NCBI RefSeq assembly: GCF_051401765.1
Contig: NC_135071.1
Coordinates: 12,874,961 to 12,938,960 of the forward strand
Reading direction: 5' to 3'
DNA from: Calliopsis andreniformis
Taxonomy: Eukaryota; Arthropoda; Insecta; Hymenoptera; Andrenidae
DNA: 64,000 nt
The stretch's first letter is position 1; every line of letters starts with the position of its first letter. Of this stretch, positions 1-12,239 are shown piece by piece. The notes beneath the pieces are model-generated. The model had not been told where the DNA came from, did not search any database, and saw nothing but the letters and a program-made list of their open reading frames with translations. The position numbers were made by a program, and so were the translations under genes.

Positions 1-28
1 ACATCTTAAAAGCAATATTTGTTTATAG

Positions 29-257
29 GTTTGAAAGGGATCCTAGAGAAATGCCAGTATTATGGCATCAAGCATTATTAACATTTGTACAACGTTACAA
101 AAGTGATATAAGTTCTGAACAAAAGGATGGTTTACTGGGATTATTAAAGAAGCAATCACATCATACAATTACAGCTGAAGTACGAAGAGAATTACAACAT
201 GCTAAATGCAGAGATGTAGAAATCACAGAACCTACATCTGAACCAATGGTTTATTGA
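29..257 (+). CDS. bysl: Bystin, C-terminal exon (partial gene)
   Basis: Last coding exon of bystin, a nucleolar protein needed for 40S ribosomal subunit maturation. The window opens inside an intron. An acceptor (tttatag) ends at 28 and the exon begins in split phase, reading FERDPREMPVLWHQ and then about 65 residues to a TGA at 255-257. The MPVLWHQALLTFVQRYK stretch, the following helical segment (RRELQ...RDVE) and the short acidic tail match the bystin C-terminus. The Met at 51 is internal, not the start. The rest of the gene lies to the left of the window. RNase H2B is convergent on the other strand 345 bp away. Confidence 0.9.
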
Positions 258-602
258 ATGTTGAACTTTTTTACATTATTGAATTTGTAAATTAAAACTC
301 TATAAAATAAAAATGTAAAATAAGGCGAATAAAAGTGTCTCATTATTAACAATATTTTAAGTACATGTATAACATTTATATAAATTAGTTTAAGAACTCA
401 TGTTTCAATAACAATTACAAAGCAATTATCATGACATGAACCGATTAAAATTGTAGAATCAACAGATATTTTGATATGATAATATGCTCATCTTTAGACG
501 TATAAAACATATAAAAAGACAAAAAATTCTGGCATATAAAAAGCGGATTTCGTGATCATAAATAGATACCGTAATAAATTCTCGCAATTACACTTCATAT
601 TT
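258..602. other. Convergent 3' intergenic region
   Basis: AT-rich interval between the stop codons of bystin (+) and RNase H2B (-). It should hold both 3' UTRs. I see no further gene in it. Confidence 0.6.
306..311 (+). promoter_or_regulatory. Polyadenylation signal of bystin
   Basis: AATAAA hexamer 49 bp after the bystin stop codon, in AT-rich 3' sequence. This is a position-based assignment. Confidence 0.5.
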
Positions 603-1971
603 TTATTTCTTTTTAAAGAAACTGGTAATACTTTTCGATCCAGCTGCTGCTTTCTGTCTACTTAACTCCTTTTTGCTAATGCTGATCTTCTGAGGCTGTA
701 TAAAAGCAATGGAAGTTTACCATAAAAATACATTTGATAAAAACCAGATTTACAACTGCATAAAAGTGTTGTTACCTTTTCAGATTTGATTGAATCAGTT
801 TTTGGTTTCAAAACCGATTCAATTTCAGTTGAATCCTTCTTAGGTCTCTTTTCATCAACATTTTCTTTAGGACTACTTAATTTTCGTTTTTTAATGTCTG
901 TTTCATCTACTACGTTTAAATACTGTGCCAATTTTTTTGACAAATCTTCGGGAAGATATTCTGATACAATACCATGTGCATATTTTAAGTATTCTGAAGA
1001 AAGAAGTAAGTATAATAAATATATTTTTAAGTTTTACCCATAAACATCTTTTATTTATAGTATTGCATTATTTACCCATTTCTGAAGCATTCTCAAGTTT
1101 AGCACTCTTAACATAAGTAGCACAAACAGCACCTTGGGATACATGAACACCCTTTTGTTTCAAAACATGAGCTACTCTTTCTACTTTCTTTTGTAACCAC
1201 ACTAGTGTCTTTTCTTCATTGAATTTATATGCTTGTAATGACTCATCTCCCTTTCTATCAGCAATTAATGTTAATTTCAAATTCTGACATTGAGCAAGAC
1301 GAGATGTCTCTGGAAAATCTTCATCCCAAAGACTTTGATTGAGTGGCTGTGCTTGCTGCGACTACGAGTTTAATATTTACATTTACCAATACTTAAAACT
1401 ATTGCACCTACGTAGTGACATAAACTAAATCACGATACTTTCTTAAAGTAGATTATTATTAAGAATTACACATTAACAATAAAATTACCTTCCTCAAATA
1501 AGGTAGTATTAAAAATATTGGATCGATCGGAGTAGATAAGTGCATTTTCCCATCCGACTTAACGTTATCATCTATAAACCATGACCTCTTATTCTCGTCA
1601 AACGTTAAAACCTCTTGCACCGTTGCATTCCCCGGACTAAATACAAACATAGCAGCCTGATTCGAAGCTGGATGTCTCAACTTAATTACATCAGGCGTGC
1701 CTCCATCTGCAGTATCTAAACCATCTCCTAAAATATATAGTATGTTTAATACATACTTTTCAAAAATAAAATAAACAATTATCGAGAAAACTAGGTAAAC
1801 TTTAGGGTGAAAACTTAGGGATAGGCTTTTAAATAGTAAGAATTTAAGGCAAATATTTTAAACAGAAGATTATATTTATTCACCTTTCATAAGGAAGACC
1901 CAAGTATTTGTACCCGGATACGAATTACTCGTTTTAACACATTTTTTTGGCGAAGCTTTGGTACGCGGCAT
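603..1971 (-). CDS. RNASEH2B: Ribonuclease H2 subunit B
   Basis: Non-catalytic subunit of the RNase H2 trimer, which removes ribonucleotides and RNA:DNA hybrids in the nucleus. Five exons: 1971-1884, 1727-1489, 1361-1076, 993-776, 695-603. They give 307 aa, against about 312 in human. The protein starts MPRTKASPKKC. The triple-barrel interface follows (RHPASNQAAMFVFS, then VQEVLTFDENKRSWFIDD), then the wHTH part (EEKTLVWLQKKVERVAHVLK, EYLKYAHGIVSEYLPEDL) and a Lys-rich linker. It ends SKSITSFFKKK, a PIP-box-like motif in the place of the human PCNA-binding tail. All splice phases agree. The start is the first ATG and lies at the head of a plausible exon. Confidence 0.93.
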
Positions 1972-3273
1972 ATTTACGCGCGTTTTGCACGATCGATATC
2001 ACGTTAGGTTATTTACTCCTCACATACAATTTCCACTGTGTATTAATATATATACGTAAAATGTATTTATCGATCAGCCATTTTTGCTAAACGAGCAGAC
2101 TTTTAATTTCCTACTGCTTTTTGATTCCAATATACCGCACTGCGTACTTTCCTCGGTAAACAAGCACGTTAAGCGCAACATGCCGCCAGCGTTGTAGAAG
2201 ATAACATTTGAAATCTCGATGTGTAGTCGAACGTCAGTGAATGGTCGATTGGAAAACCGGGCTAAGCTGAAGGCGTTGCCGCGCTAACGATTTATCTTTT
2301 GAAAAAGAAAAGTCCATCGAAATCGTACTCTAGCGTGGAAAACTTAAACTACAATGCATATCATTCTTATCGATCAAAAACGTGTTTGATTAAGTGCTTG
2401 CTCTTAAGAAACTTTAGTGTGCTTCAAGTCTCTTTTCACATGAATACAATACTCGATTAAACTCTTTCAATTTATTGTGTGTACCATTACGTGTACCAAA
2501 ACAGAGAGAAAATAAACATAACACATGATATACCTCGTCCCATCTCATCATTTTATTTTCTCCAAAATTCTCATGAAACAATGTAGGTATGACAGAAATT
2601 GTCAAAGAGGGATAATGTAGAAAGTAGGTCGCAAGATACTATATAAACTTTCGTATTGATGCAATTATTGTACCATATTATCATGAATTCATGCAAAGTA
2701 CCTACAGGTATTAAATATTTGTTTTATTTTAAGAGTACTTTGTTATGATGTACATATAATCGAATGATAGTGGTTATACTGTTATTTTGTCATATTTATG
2801 CAGAATCACGAGGAGGATAATGTTCTTCGAATTTTAAATATGAAGAGATGACTAAGTAGGTGTATTCGTCAGTACTGGTCAGTACATAATGTAATATCAA
2901 CTTGTGATTGGTAGAATGGTGCCCCTTTTTTTCACGTATTACTCATTGCAGTGGATACCTTGAAAGCCGCGAATGACGTGATGCGAAAGTGGGTGTGACC
3001 ACTGGTACACTGCTATTGACTGACCGGCTATCAAACGTGAAAGATCTGTCTGCTTCTGCCTATTTAGCGAGAACAATTTAACTACTGAACTATTTCTAAT
3101 ACATACGCTGTAAGTATATTCTACACATTTCAAATAAAAACGGTAAACTTAAATTATGAAAAAATACTATAAATTCTGTAGTAGTATAAATAACACAGTT
3201 TCAAATATTTTTTGTAGAATTATTGTTAACCAAGATTCCCATTAATTGCAGATTGTACTTTAAATAAACAAAA
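1972..3273. other. Divergent promoter region of RNase H2B and annexin
   Basis: 1.3 kb between two divergently transcribed start codons. A donor-like site at 3110 (ACGCTG/TAAGT) and an acceptor at 3250-3251 (ttgcag) suggest that annexin has a non-coding 5' exon ending near 3109 and a second exon starting at 3252. No other gene is supported. Short open frames here have no recognisable features. Confidence 0.45.
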
Positions 3274-5261
3274 ATGTCACAGCAACAATATTATCCATTT
3301 AAAGTGAGTATACTTGAACTATTGTTTGAGACGCTGAAAGTAATTCCTCTGCATAATTTCGATTAGTTTCATCTATTTCTGTCTCTTCGAGTATCGACTA
3401 ACTGTATTTTTAACTTTGATTCGTTCTGAGAAGTCAATCTACATTTGATTTCTTCGCGTCTTCTCTTTGTGATATGTTCGCTGCCGAACACGCGATGTCG
3501 CGGGCTCTGTAATTAACTTTGACTGTCCGACCACGCGATATCGCGTGGATTCGATACATTGTTTCTGAGTGTCAGTATTTTTTCGGCACACGGCGATTAA
3601 TCGCTTTTTAGACCTGGCAGTGAACGTTATTAAACACGAGTTTTTATTGAATTTTATGACTCTATTACTTTTAAGATTGCAATGCATTTCTTTGAATTTT
3701 AGTGCACACCTACAGTATATCCTGCAGAGCCATTTGATGCGAATGCAGATGCTGCACTATTGCGAAAAGCAATGAAAGGCTTTGGCACAGATGAAAAGAC
3801 AATTATTGATGTACTTACCAGGAGAGGAATTGTTCAGAGATTGGAGATTGCTGAAGCATATAAAACATTATATGGCAAAGATTTAGTTAGTGATCTTAAA
3901 AGTGAACTTACAGGGAAATTAGAAGATGTTATCCTTGCTCTTATGACACCATTGCCTCATTATTATGCTAAAGAGTTACACGATGCGATCACTGGCATGG
4001 GAACTGATGAAGAGGCAATTGTAGAAATTCTGTGTACCTTGAGCAATTATGGTATACGTACCATTGCAGCATTTTATGAAAATTGTAAGTTCAGTGTCTG
4101 TAATAGTAACTTCTAAATGATCTTAAAAATGCAATACATGAATAAATTATTAATTTATTTTTGCACTTTATTATTAATAGTGTATGGAAAAACCCTTGAA
4201 AGTGATTTGAAAGGAGATACTTCAGGACATTTTAAAAGATTATTGGTTTCACTTGTTCAAGCAAACAGGGATGAAAATCAAGGTATAGATCATGCTCAGG
4301 CTATAGCAGATGCACAAGCTCTCTATGAGGCTGGTATGTACTTTTTATTTAATTTTAATTATATTTTAAATGTAATTAATTGATAATACAATAAAATATG
4401 ATAATTATAAATACACTAAATATTTAATGATTAATTTTCGCTCAGCCGACCGCAAGTAGCAACGCACGCAGTTGTTAGTTGAGTCATTTTGACCTGGCTT
4501 TGGCTGGGCAAAGGTTAAATGTTTATCAACTTATCATCAAATATTATCATAAACATTCGATAAGAAATGTTTATCACTAAATATGATAAATAATATTAAC
4601 ATAAATTTTAATAATATATTTAATTTATCTTATAGGTGAAAAACAGTGGGGTACAGATGAATCTCAATTTAATGCTATTTTAGTAACACGTAGTTATCAA
4701 CAGTTAAGACAAACTTTCCTTGAATATGAAAAAATATCTGGCCATGATATTGAAGTTGCTATTAAGAAAGAATTTTCTGGCAGTCTTGAAAAAGGTCTCC
4801 TTGGAATAGGTCAGTATCTCCATTTTAGGAGTGTTTAATATTAAAAATAAATTATCTTACATATAAAAAGTGATTGAGTAATTATTTCAATTTTATCGAA
4901 TGCAATTTCTTTTACTAATGAATTTTTTATTTAATAGTGAAGTGCGTGAAATCAAAAGTTGGTTTCTTCGCCGAACGATTATATGCCAGTATGCATGGCA
5001 TAGGCACAAAGGATCGAACATTGATTCGTATTATTGTTTCCCGAAGTGAAATTGATTTAGGCGATATTAAGAAAGCTTTTGAGGAACGATATGGAAAGTC
5101 ACTGGAAAGTTGGATTGCTGTATGTATTTTCATTCTTTCGTAATCGAGTTTTTATGATATATAATTTTTATATACACTAAACCGTGAAAATGTGTTTAAT
5201 CTTTCAGGGTGATACATCTGGAGATTACAAGAAAGCTCTTTTGTCTCTTGTTTCGACATAA
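3274..5261 (+). CDS. AnxB9: Annexin B9
   Basis: Calcium-dependent phospholipid-binding protein of the annexin family, acting at the cytoplasmic face of membranes. Six coding exons: 3274-3303, 3703-4084, 4181-4333, 4636-4809, 4938-5119, 5208-5261. Phases match and give 324 aa, the length I recall for fly AnxB9. The N-terminus [10 protein letters not shown] and then [13 protein letters not shown] is the insect B9 pattern. Four annexin repeats are visible, each with a type II calcium loop: KGFGTDE (about residue 35), [15 protein letters not shown] and GIGTKDRT; the last lacks the usual [19 protein letters not shown] and [17 protein letters not shown] are the matching helix D/E segments. Intron 1 (about 400 bp) contains a CG-rich palindrome. 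Confidence 0.95.
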
Positions 5262-5818
5262 CTGAAAACAAATTTCATGATTGAGGAATCTCGACAATTT
5301 CTATGACACGCTTATAAAAAGATCTGAATTGTGAAGTAACACGTCTGCTTCAATTGCTTACACCAATTATATTAATCATGTGTAGGGGCATAAGGAATTG
5401 TGCATTTTGACATACTATTTATACAACTTTCGAATCTTTAAAGCACCACAATTGTGCTATTGCGTGCTTTTTATGATCTACTAAAATTTATTTTTGATGA
5501 AATATTTTACTAAATCGCATTGTTGTGTACTACTTTTTTATTAGAAAAATGTTTATGTATTTTACACTGAACATCTTATATTTATACAAACTGTTGTGAA
5601 ATATGTGCAAATAAAAATATTACAAACGTTATATAGTTTATTTGTTCAATACTTTGTTTTATACAAATTTACAGTTTTTATTAGTCTAAGTAAATAAATT
5701 TAATTGCATTTGTGAGCATATTTCTCATATAAATAAATAAAATAAATATCTTTTAACCGTAACTAAAAGTAAAATTACAATGTACTTAACAAATATGTTT
5801 AGTCAAGTGACACGAACA
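5262..5818. other. Convergent 3' region, annexin and ICE2
   Basis: Sequence between two convergent stop codons. It holds the two 3' UTRs and no further coding signal. Confidence 0.55.
5610..5615 (+). promoter_or_regulatory. Candidate polyadenylation signal of annexin B9
   Basis: AATAAA about 350 bp after the annexin stop in otherwise featureless AT-rich sequence. It is the clearest hexamer before the convergent ICE2 gene. Confidence 0.4.
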
Positions 5819-8698
5819 TCATTTCTCTTTCTTATTTCTTAAACTTCTGCGTACTGTCCCTGAAAAAAATAACAATATTAATAAATATACTATTTGTATA
5901 TGTCTAAATAATAACATATTGTGTATCTATATGAATAGCGACATTTATACCTGTGTTCATTTTTTTTTTTTTAGATTGTTTGTTTTTTGTAAGCATTTGA
6001 CCACTTGGTGGATAAAACATAGCTGGCATTCTCTCAAAACATTTTAGCATTGGAGTTGGTACTATTTTATCTAGTGGAATCCAAGGCGAATTTAAACTGT
6101 GGAACTGCTCACCGTAAATTGTATGAATATCAAAAATATTTTTTCTGCGGAAAACAGAAATTAAGTACTTGAAGGTATAATTCGTTTTTAATGTCACTTG
6201 AAAAAGATATACTTCAAACTATAGTATAATTTATTTACCCTGGACTTTCTGCTTCTTTGTAGACAGTTGCAAATGCTCCATTTCTTACTGTGTGTCTCAT
6301 AATATAACGCCCTGGCGATAAGTTCGAAAGGTATTGAATAACATTATGCAAAATCGTTAAAGAATCTTCAACTTTTATGTTATAAAGTCTTTTAATCTCA
6401 TTATTTATAGACATCGCTGTACGATATTCTATCTGCAATACTTCTGACGTCTGAGCAGCTATACGAACTGAAATATAGAATTACACAATGTTAATTTGTA
6501 AAATATAAGTTGACTATAATCAGCAAAAGTTGTTTACCTCGTGCAAGAAATGTAAGAGGTCTAAATGTAAGAGAAATCCATTGTTTCAGTGCTTCTTCTA
6601 ATGTTACACTTTCAGCACCCAGATCAACTTGATGCTCCAATTTTGGTGCTAATAGTAGTAATCTTTGCAAATTTTCTTGTAAAGTCTGTAAACGAAATAA
6701 AATATTTAATAATTTAAATGCTTGGAACCTTATACATATATTTTATAAAAAAAATTTATATAATACATATGTACCTCATATCCATTTGTTTTTGTACGAA
6801 CTAATATCTTATATTCTTTGATAACATTTTTCATTAATTCATTTTGTTCTGAAGAATGTGGTCCTATGGTAAATAATTTATATGATGCATTATCTTCAAG
6901 AGTTACTTCAGGACTCTTTTTATCAGAACCTGATAATTAAAAAAATTAATTATTATGTACATTTTCATTAATATGGATAATAGAAATGTATTTACCTTTA
7001 GTATTTGTTGCAAAGTTAGAGTTATTGCTTTCTGAAACAGATTGCAAAGGTTCCTTACACTTGGGAATAAGATTTTCAGAAGATATTGCCTCATCCTTTA
7101 AATCCTGTTGCTCTGAAAATTCTTTGGTATTCTCATCTTGAGGGAGTGTAGTTGAATGTGACTCATTGTTATCATATATTAAAGTATTTTCATGTTCTGT
7201 TTCCAGTTTTAAGAGTTCTTCACAATTAACATCGTCAAATATATTATCACTACATTTTTCTGTACTATTATCACATATTTAAAAATATTAATTAAAGTGT
7301 TATTGTGCAAAAAAATAAGATACATAAAAAAGTGATTCTTATTTATACCTTACCTTTCAGAATTCTCACGTTTGAACCGAGTAAAACAACATTTAAGAAT
7401 ATATTTGTATACCCAAGTGTTTTTTTCTGGTATAGTACTTGCAATTGGTGGAGCTTGTTTATCTATGTAGATAACATTTCTTTCATTGTGCTTTTTTATA
7501 ACTACAGGTAAAATCCAGGAATTTAGGTAGTTTGACCCAATGTTATTTACTAAACAATTAAGACCACTGGATGAAATAACTAAGTCCACATTATTATCTT
7601 CAGCCAATGTTTGACAATTTGGATCTTCACTTACTGGTAATTTGAAAGGAACTGAAGAATTTGTGCTACTATGGTTTTTGTAAGGAAACCTTTTTCTTAG
7701 TGTTTTATTATTTACACGCAGTATACATGGTTTTGTTAATGTCGGCAATTTAATTTGTGGTAAGTGACCCTATGGAGCAAAGAACTTTATTATTTTTATA
7801 GATATTACTTTTACATTTTACAGTAACTCACCATCTGTAAGCAAACAGAGATATATTTCACTTCAATATTTTTATCTGCTACGAATGGTATGTTTGTAAC
7901 TTCAGCATAATATCTGGGTAGTTTATAAATATATTGCAATTTTGATTTCCAATATGAATTTATATAATCTTCACACATGATTGTTAATGATCTGTCATTC
8001 CATTTACTTTTAGCAAATTCTAAGAACTCATCTTGTTCTTTCGATATTATTTTCTGTAAACCCTATAAAATAATCAATACAGTAAATAAAGATTTATTTA
8101 CTTGCTGATGCAACTGTTGTATTGCATTGAAAATATGAGTAATAATTTTTAAGCGACAATGTATTTTATTTACCACATAAGTTTGTAGTTCTTCTCTTTC
8201 TGTTTGAGTTATTTTTGGTTTGTCAGATTCTGAAAACCTTAATAAAACTTTGAGACATGTTGCCTGCTGTTCTTTAGTTAAGTTAGACTTTCTAGGAAAC
8301 TTATATATCGCTTTAACTATACCAGGCACATAGCTTTTGTTCATCTGTTTTTGCTTTGGCTGAATGTTTTTTCCTACTTCGGCAACTTTAGTATTATTAT
8401 CTTCAGTTTCTTCATCCACTTCTGATTCTATATGTCCTATTAAATCTATTTTAACAGTTTTATAATCGTCTTCGATACTCTTAAATGGATCAGTGAAGTT
8501 TCCAGTCATAATTCTATGCATAACACTTTCCTTCTCTAATCTTACTTCATTAACAAAACTTTCATCCACAATATCATCCAATGGAAGTGTCCTAATGAAT
8601 ACAACATAATAATTAATTAATATTACCTTACTATCATTGTAGGTTAAGCTGAATTATAGACTGTTTATTTACCAATCAATGTTTAAGAATCGGTCCAT
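5819..8698 (-). CDS. ICE2: Little elongation complex subunit 2 (NARG2 family)
   Basis: Subunit of the little elongation complex, which supports RNA polymerase II transcription of small nuclear RNA genes. Ten exons: 8698-8673, 8591-8174, 8062-7832, 7769-7354, 7264-6996, 6929-6775, 6685-6538, 6467-6239, 6144-5951, 5859-5819. Phases close and give 708 aa, shorter than human (about 980). Conserved blocks in order: the VKAIYKFPRKSNLT region, DLVISSSGLNCLVNN followed by SWILPVVIK, VIYIDKQAPP, an acidic Asn/Glu-rich spacer, YKLFTIGPHSSEQN, and the NARG2 C-terminal domain (VLQIEYRTAMSINNE, LSPGRYIMRHTVRNGAFATV, SPWIPLDKIVPTPM). It ends in a basic tail. The linker between the middle and C-terminal blocks is the part shorter than in vertebrates. 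Confidence 0.88.
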
Positions 8699-9990
8699 AA
8701 TTTATAAAATACCAAAAGTTTATAACACTCATGTACAACAATTATAAGTTTGCTTTCTTTTTTTCACTTGTTTTCTTCAGTCTTATCTTGGGATTGAGAA
8801 TGACAGAATGATAACAAACGACGCATAACATGAATTATAAGTTATACATAGATTAAATCACTGAGTGGTAATACTGAATATTTTCTTAAAGAATAAGTAC
8901 ATAGTAAAAAAGCGGTTTTAAAGTATATTTCTGCAATTCAATATCATATTAAAATATATTTCAATGGTTTTCTTGTTTCATAAAAGGAACATCTAGTTTC
9001 TATCAATACGCTCCTGATTTTAATATCCTCACAATATCCTTATTACAATACACAATACAATACACATAACAAAAGTAATTGTTTCAATAGATTTTAGAAT
9101 TCTTAAAAAAAATGAAAGAAGGATTTCGAGAATGCGCTTTTTTCCCAGAGAATTTGTAGATCCATTGAATTTAAAATATAGTGTCTTATTTGTTTATTTT
9201 TGTTAATTAACGTATTCATTCGTATTCAATATTTTTGAGTGACAAAAATCGTTTATTTATAGTAAGAAAACCATTTAAATGATATGGCCAAAACATGGAC
9301 ACTAAAAGCACTAGCTGCAAATACTTCTAGTTAATATTGTATTTGTATTTATTAAAGATTTATTAGAATTTAAAAACTGGGTGTTTAGATCATATAATCT
9401 AGAGATTTAAAATATACAATTTTGTTTTCACGATAGACCCATTATTTTATTAGTGATTATTTTATTAATGATCTCTATATTACCGATACTAGATTGTAGA
9501 CCAAAAAATCCTTAACCATCTAGCGGCGACACCTAGAAACTAATGTCTCATTTAAACGTTTTTACACGCAGAGAAATTGAAGAAATCATTTAAGTATTTA
9601 ATGATAAATAATTAAATAGTATGTAATAGTGGGTGAGGAACTTTTGAAGAAACTCTAGAAATTATTGTGCAATGATACCAAATACGAAAACTGTTTATTT
9701 ATAGCCAGAGAAACCTTTAAGCACACACTTCATAAACATCGGTAAATCTCGTTTATTAATTACTTTATTTATAATCAGAGTATTGGAAGGATTTATAGAA
9801 ACTTAATAAGTCACTATAGAACCTATTTGTTTGAAAATATTGTTACGACCATCTCAGTATCTTCTTACATAAAATACAAAATTATAGCAAAACATGTTGT
9901 TTATTAATATCATTTTTCAGTAATTACTTGGTAATTGTATAATGTTTGAAGCACTCAATTATATAATATTGGAAAATATATAATCTTTAT
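8699..9990. other. AT-rich intergenic sequence
   Basis: Start of a 16 kb interval without a supportable gene. The first part should hold the ICE2 promoter. Otherwise AT-rich, with short decayed frames only. Confidence 0.5.
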
Positions 9991-10136
9991 GTAATGAAAA
10001 GAAATAAAAAGATACTATCTATAGTTTCCCACTTCAACTCCAAATATTCAATATTAATTTCTCATAACTTCTTTAATTTTAAAGATAAAGCAACAAAATT
10101 TGGAGGAAAAATGAGAAATCTATGCATTTTATGTAA

Positions 10137-10385
10137 AAAGATCCTACGTGCCCGTAGGTCGTTTACCTACTCAGGCAGCCATGACGTCTTGAAGACGTCT
10201 ATTTTATATCCATTTTTTGTCTGAACATCTTATAGACGTAACTTGGACATCTTTAAGACGTTTTACGAATATCCTTTAAGACGTCTTGAAGACATACTGC
10301 TTCATAACTTCAGACGTTTCAACTTTTCGACATTTTTAGGTCTCTACTGGATGTTTCTAAGACGTTTCTAAGACGTCTCTGTGCT
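10137..10385. repeat. AGACGT-rich degenerate repeat block
   Basis: The motif AGACGT(C/T) or its near relatives recurs many times in about 250 bp, for example GACGTCTTGAAGACGTC twice. The block ends TTTCTAAGACGTCTCTGTGC. A diverged copy of that end sequence (AAGACATCTCTGTGCTAC) occurs near 22,295, so the block is probably part of a dispersed repeat family. The sequence after it (10,400-10,770) is distinctly more GC-rich than its surroundings. Confidence 0.6.
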
Positions 10386-11327
10386 ATATGGATAGCTGCT
10401 CCACCCTCATATCCCAAGCCATCGAGAACCGATCGTAAAAAGTAAACGTCTTTGAGCTCGCCTTCCAGCCAGCCCCGTCGATGGATAACGCTGGACCAAG
10501 AACGTCGCCAACATAGTCTTATGGTTCACCGTTTCCACGGCGGATGAAGTGAAAGCCATGATCGAGGCTGGTGTAGAATGTAAAGAAGTCGGTGCGAATC
10601 GAGAGAGGGAAACCGCTTTGGCGTCCAGTTACTCCAAGGCAAGCTGAAAGGAATGTCGAGCGCCGTGCATCGCGACGCCGAGTACTCGCACTGAGCATCT
10701 CTAATTGACGCCGCTGGACGCCCTCGACGCATCTTTGGTGAGTGGACCATCTCACCCTCTGAGCGAGGCACGTTTCAAATACAATTAAATTAGTTCATTT
10801 TATTCCAGACATTTCATAAAAAGGATCAAATAATTATTCTTTTTTTTTTATGGGAAATATAGTTACTCAAATTGAAGAGGGTGCAAGTATCTTTCCTATC
10901 TATGTTTTCCTTGTTTTAGTTCCTAGTTCTTGGAATTATTCTGCATTTTTTTCATTCCTGTTTTGACAAGAGGAAAACGAGTCATTGCACATATTGTATC
11001 AGAAACGTGTCACTTTCAGTCTTTTTCTTCCTTTATTTTAAAGTGTTTAGAGTGAAAGAACATTATCTGTCATTCTATTATCACTCATAATTTTTCGTAA
11101 GACCGAAGGAGGATATCATGAGCATGAGTCGACTTCGAAAGTGTGTCTCACGTTATAAACTCGTGAGTGAAAAATAAATCGATATCCAGGAAACAGTATC
11201 GTGTGTTCTTGAATGTTGAATGCAGGATTTGAGAACTTGTCTTTTTAACGATTTTATAGAACCTTTTTGTTGGATAATGATTGTGTCTAAGAAATATTCT
11301 CATATCACTGTATTTTGCGTCTACATG

Positions 11328-11843
11328 CAAGGTGTTCGATAATAGATGTTAACAATTTCAAGAGCTGATTCAGATTGTTTTGAAGTTATTAATTGTTGCA
11401 GAAACGTCAAAATGTCCTGTGAAATATGTCTGACTCGAGGCTTATTCTACTGCCAGCGTACACTACTTAAGACAAGCACAGCGAAATCAGTAGAATAAGT
11501 CGCGAGTCAGACACATTTCACGCTGCATTTTAGGAGTTTTCCCAGCAATTAATAACTCAAAAATAAACTTAAAGACGCAATTTCGTATTATTTTAACATA
11601 TAAAATCTTTCCCTAAAAATTCCTGGCAACTGTCGTAACAAATTCTATATGCTCTAATACTTCAGGGGGTAGTTGGAGGACCAAACGGGTCACAAAGTAT
11701 GTTTAACACATTAAGTGTCGTGATAGAATTTCATTTATTCAGCGAAACTTCGAAATCTATTCAATGAAAAAACTGTGTTTAATAAAATTAAATACTAAAT
11801 TAAACAAAATTAAGATTTCTGACATCTGTTGTCGAACACCCTG
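11328..11843. mobile_element. Foldback / MITE-like element with CARGGTGTTCG ends
   Basis: The left end CAAGGTGTTCGATAATAGAT and the right end, read on the other strand (CAGGGTGTTCGACAACAGAT), are inverted copies. A nested inverted repeat lies within: 11385-11452 pairs with 11488-11556 with scattered mismatches, both arms containing the GTCTGACTCG and TTATTCTACTG blocks and flanking a 35-bp loop. The right half is longer (about 250 bp extra). No transposase frame is visible, so it is non-autonomous. Target duplication is not clear. Confidence 0.7.
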
Positions 11844-12040
11844 CATAAGACCTCCCAGATGTATAGTGACTTAAACAAGACCCACTTAAGTGGTGTGCTG
11901 TGCAATACTTTTACATATGATATCTCAAAGATATAAGTTGTTAATTGGTATTTTGTGCTACTTGGTTTAGATGTGTATCCTATTCAGGATTAATCAGTTG
12001 CTTGCCCATGTGGTACTCACAGGGCTCCAAAAAACCAATA

Positions 12041-12239
12041 AGGTAAATGTCCCAACACTAGGACTTTTAAGATTTCAAATGTTCCAATAAGTGGACAACC
12101 TAAAAATATGTATATCCTAACATTTGAACTATTACTATATATTTGCTGTTGTGTTTTTGTTTTGTTAGGCTAACATTAAAATGTAAGCTTAAAATTAAAT
12201 AAAATTAACGTAGTGTTCACGTATGGGGGACATTTACCT
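12041..12239. mobile_element. Miniature inverted-repeat element, copy A (GGTAAATGTCCC ends)
   Basis: A 199-bp AT-rich stretch beginning AGGTAAATGTCCCAACAC and ending with the inverted form GGGGGACATTTACCT. It shares its ends and an internal GCCTAACATT-like block with the element at 30,012-30,234. It carries no coding capacity. Confidence 0.6.

Noticed and set aside
10519..10771. Two overlapping minus-strand Arg/Ser-rich frames
   Set aside because: Arg/Ser/Pro-rich translations of a GC-rich patch in several frames are typical of non-coding GC-rich DNA. No domain seen.
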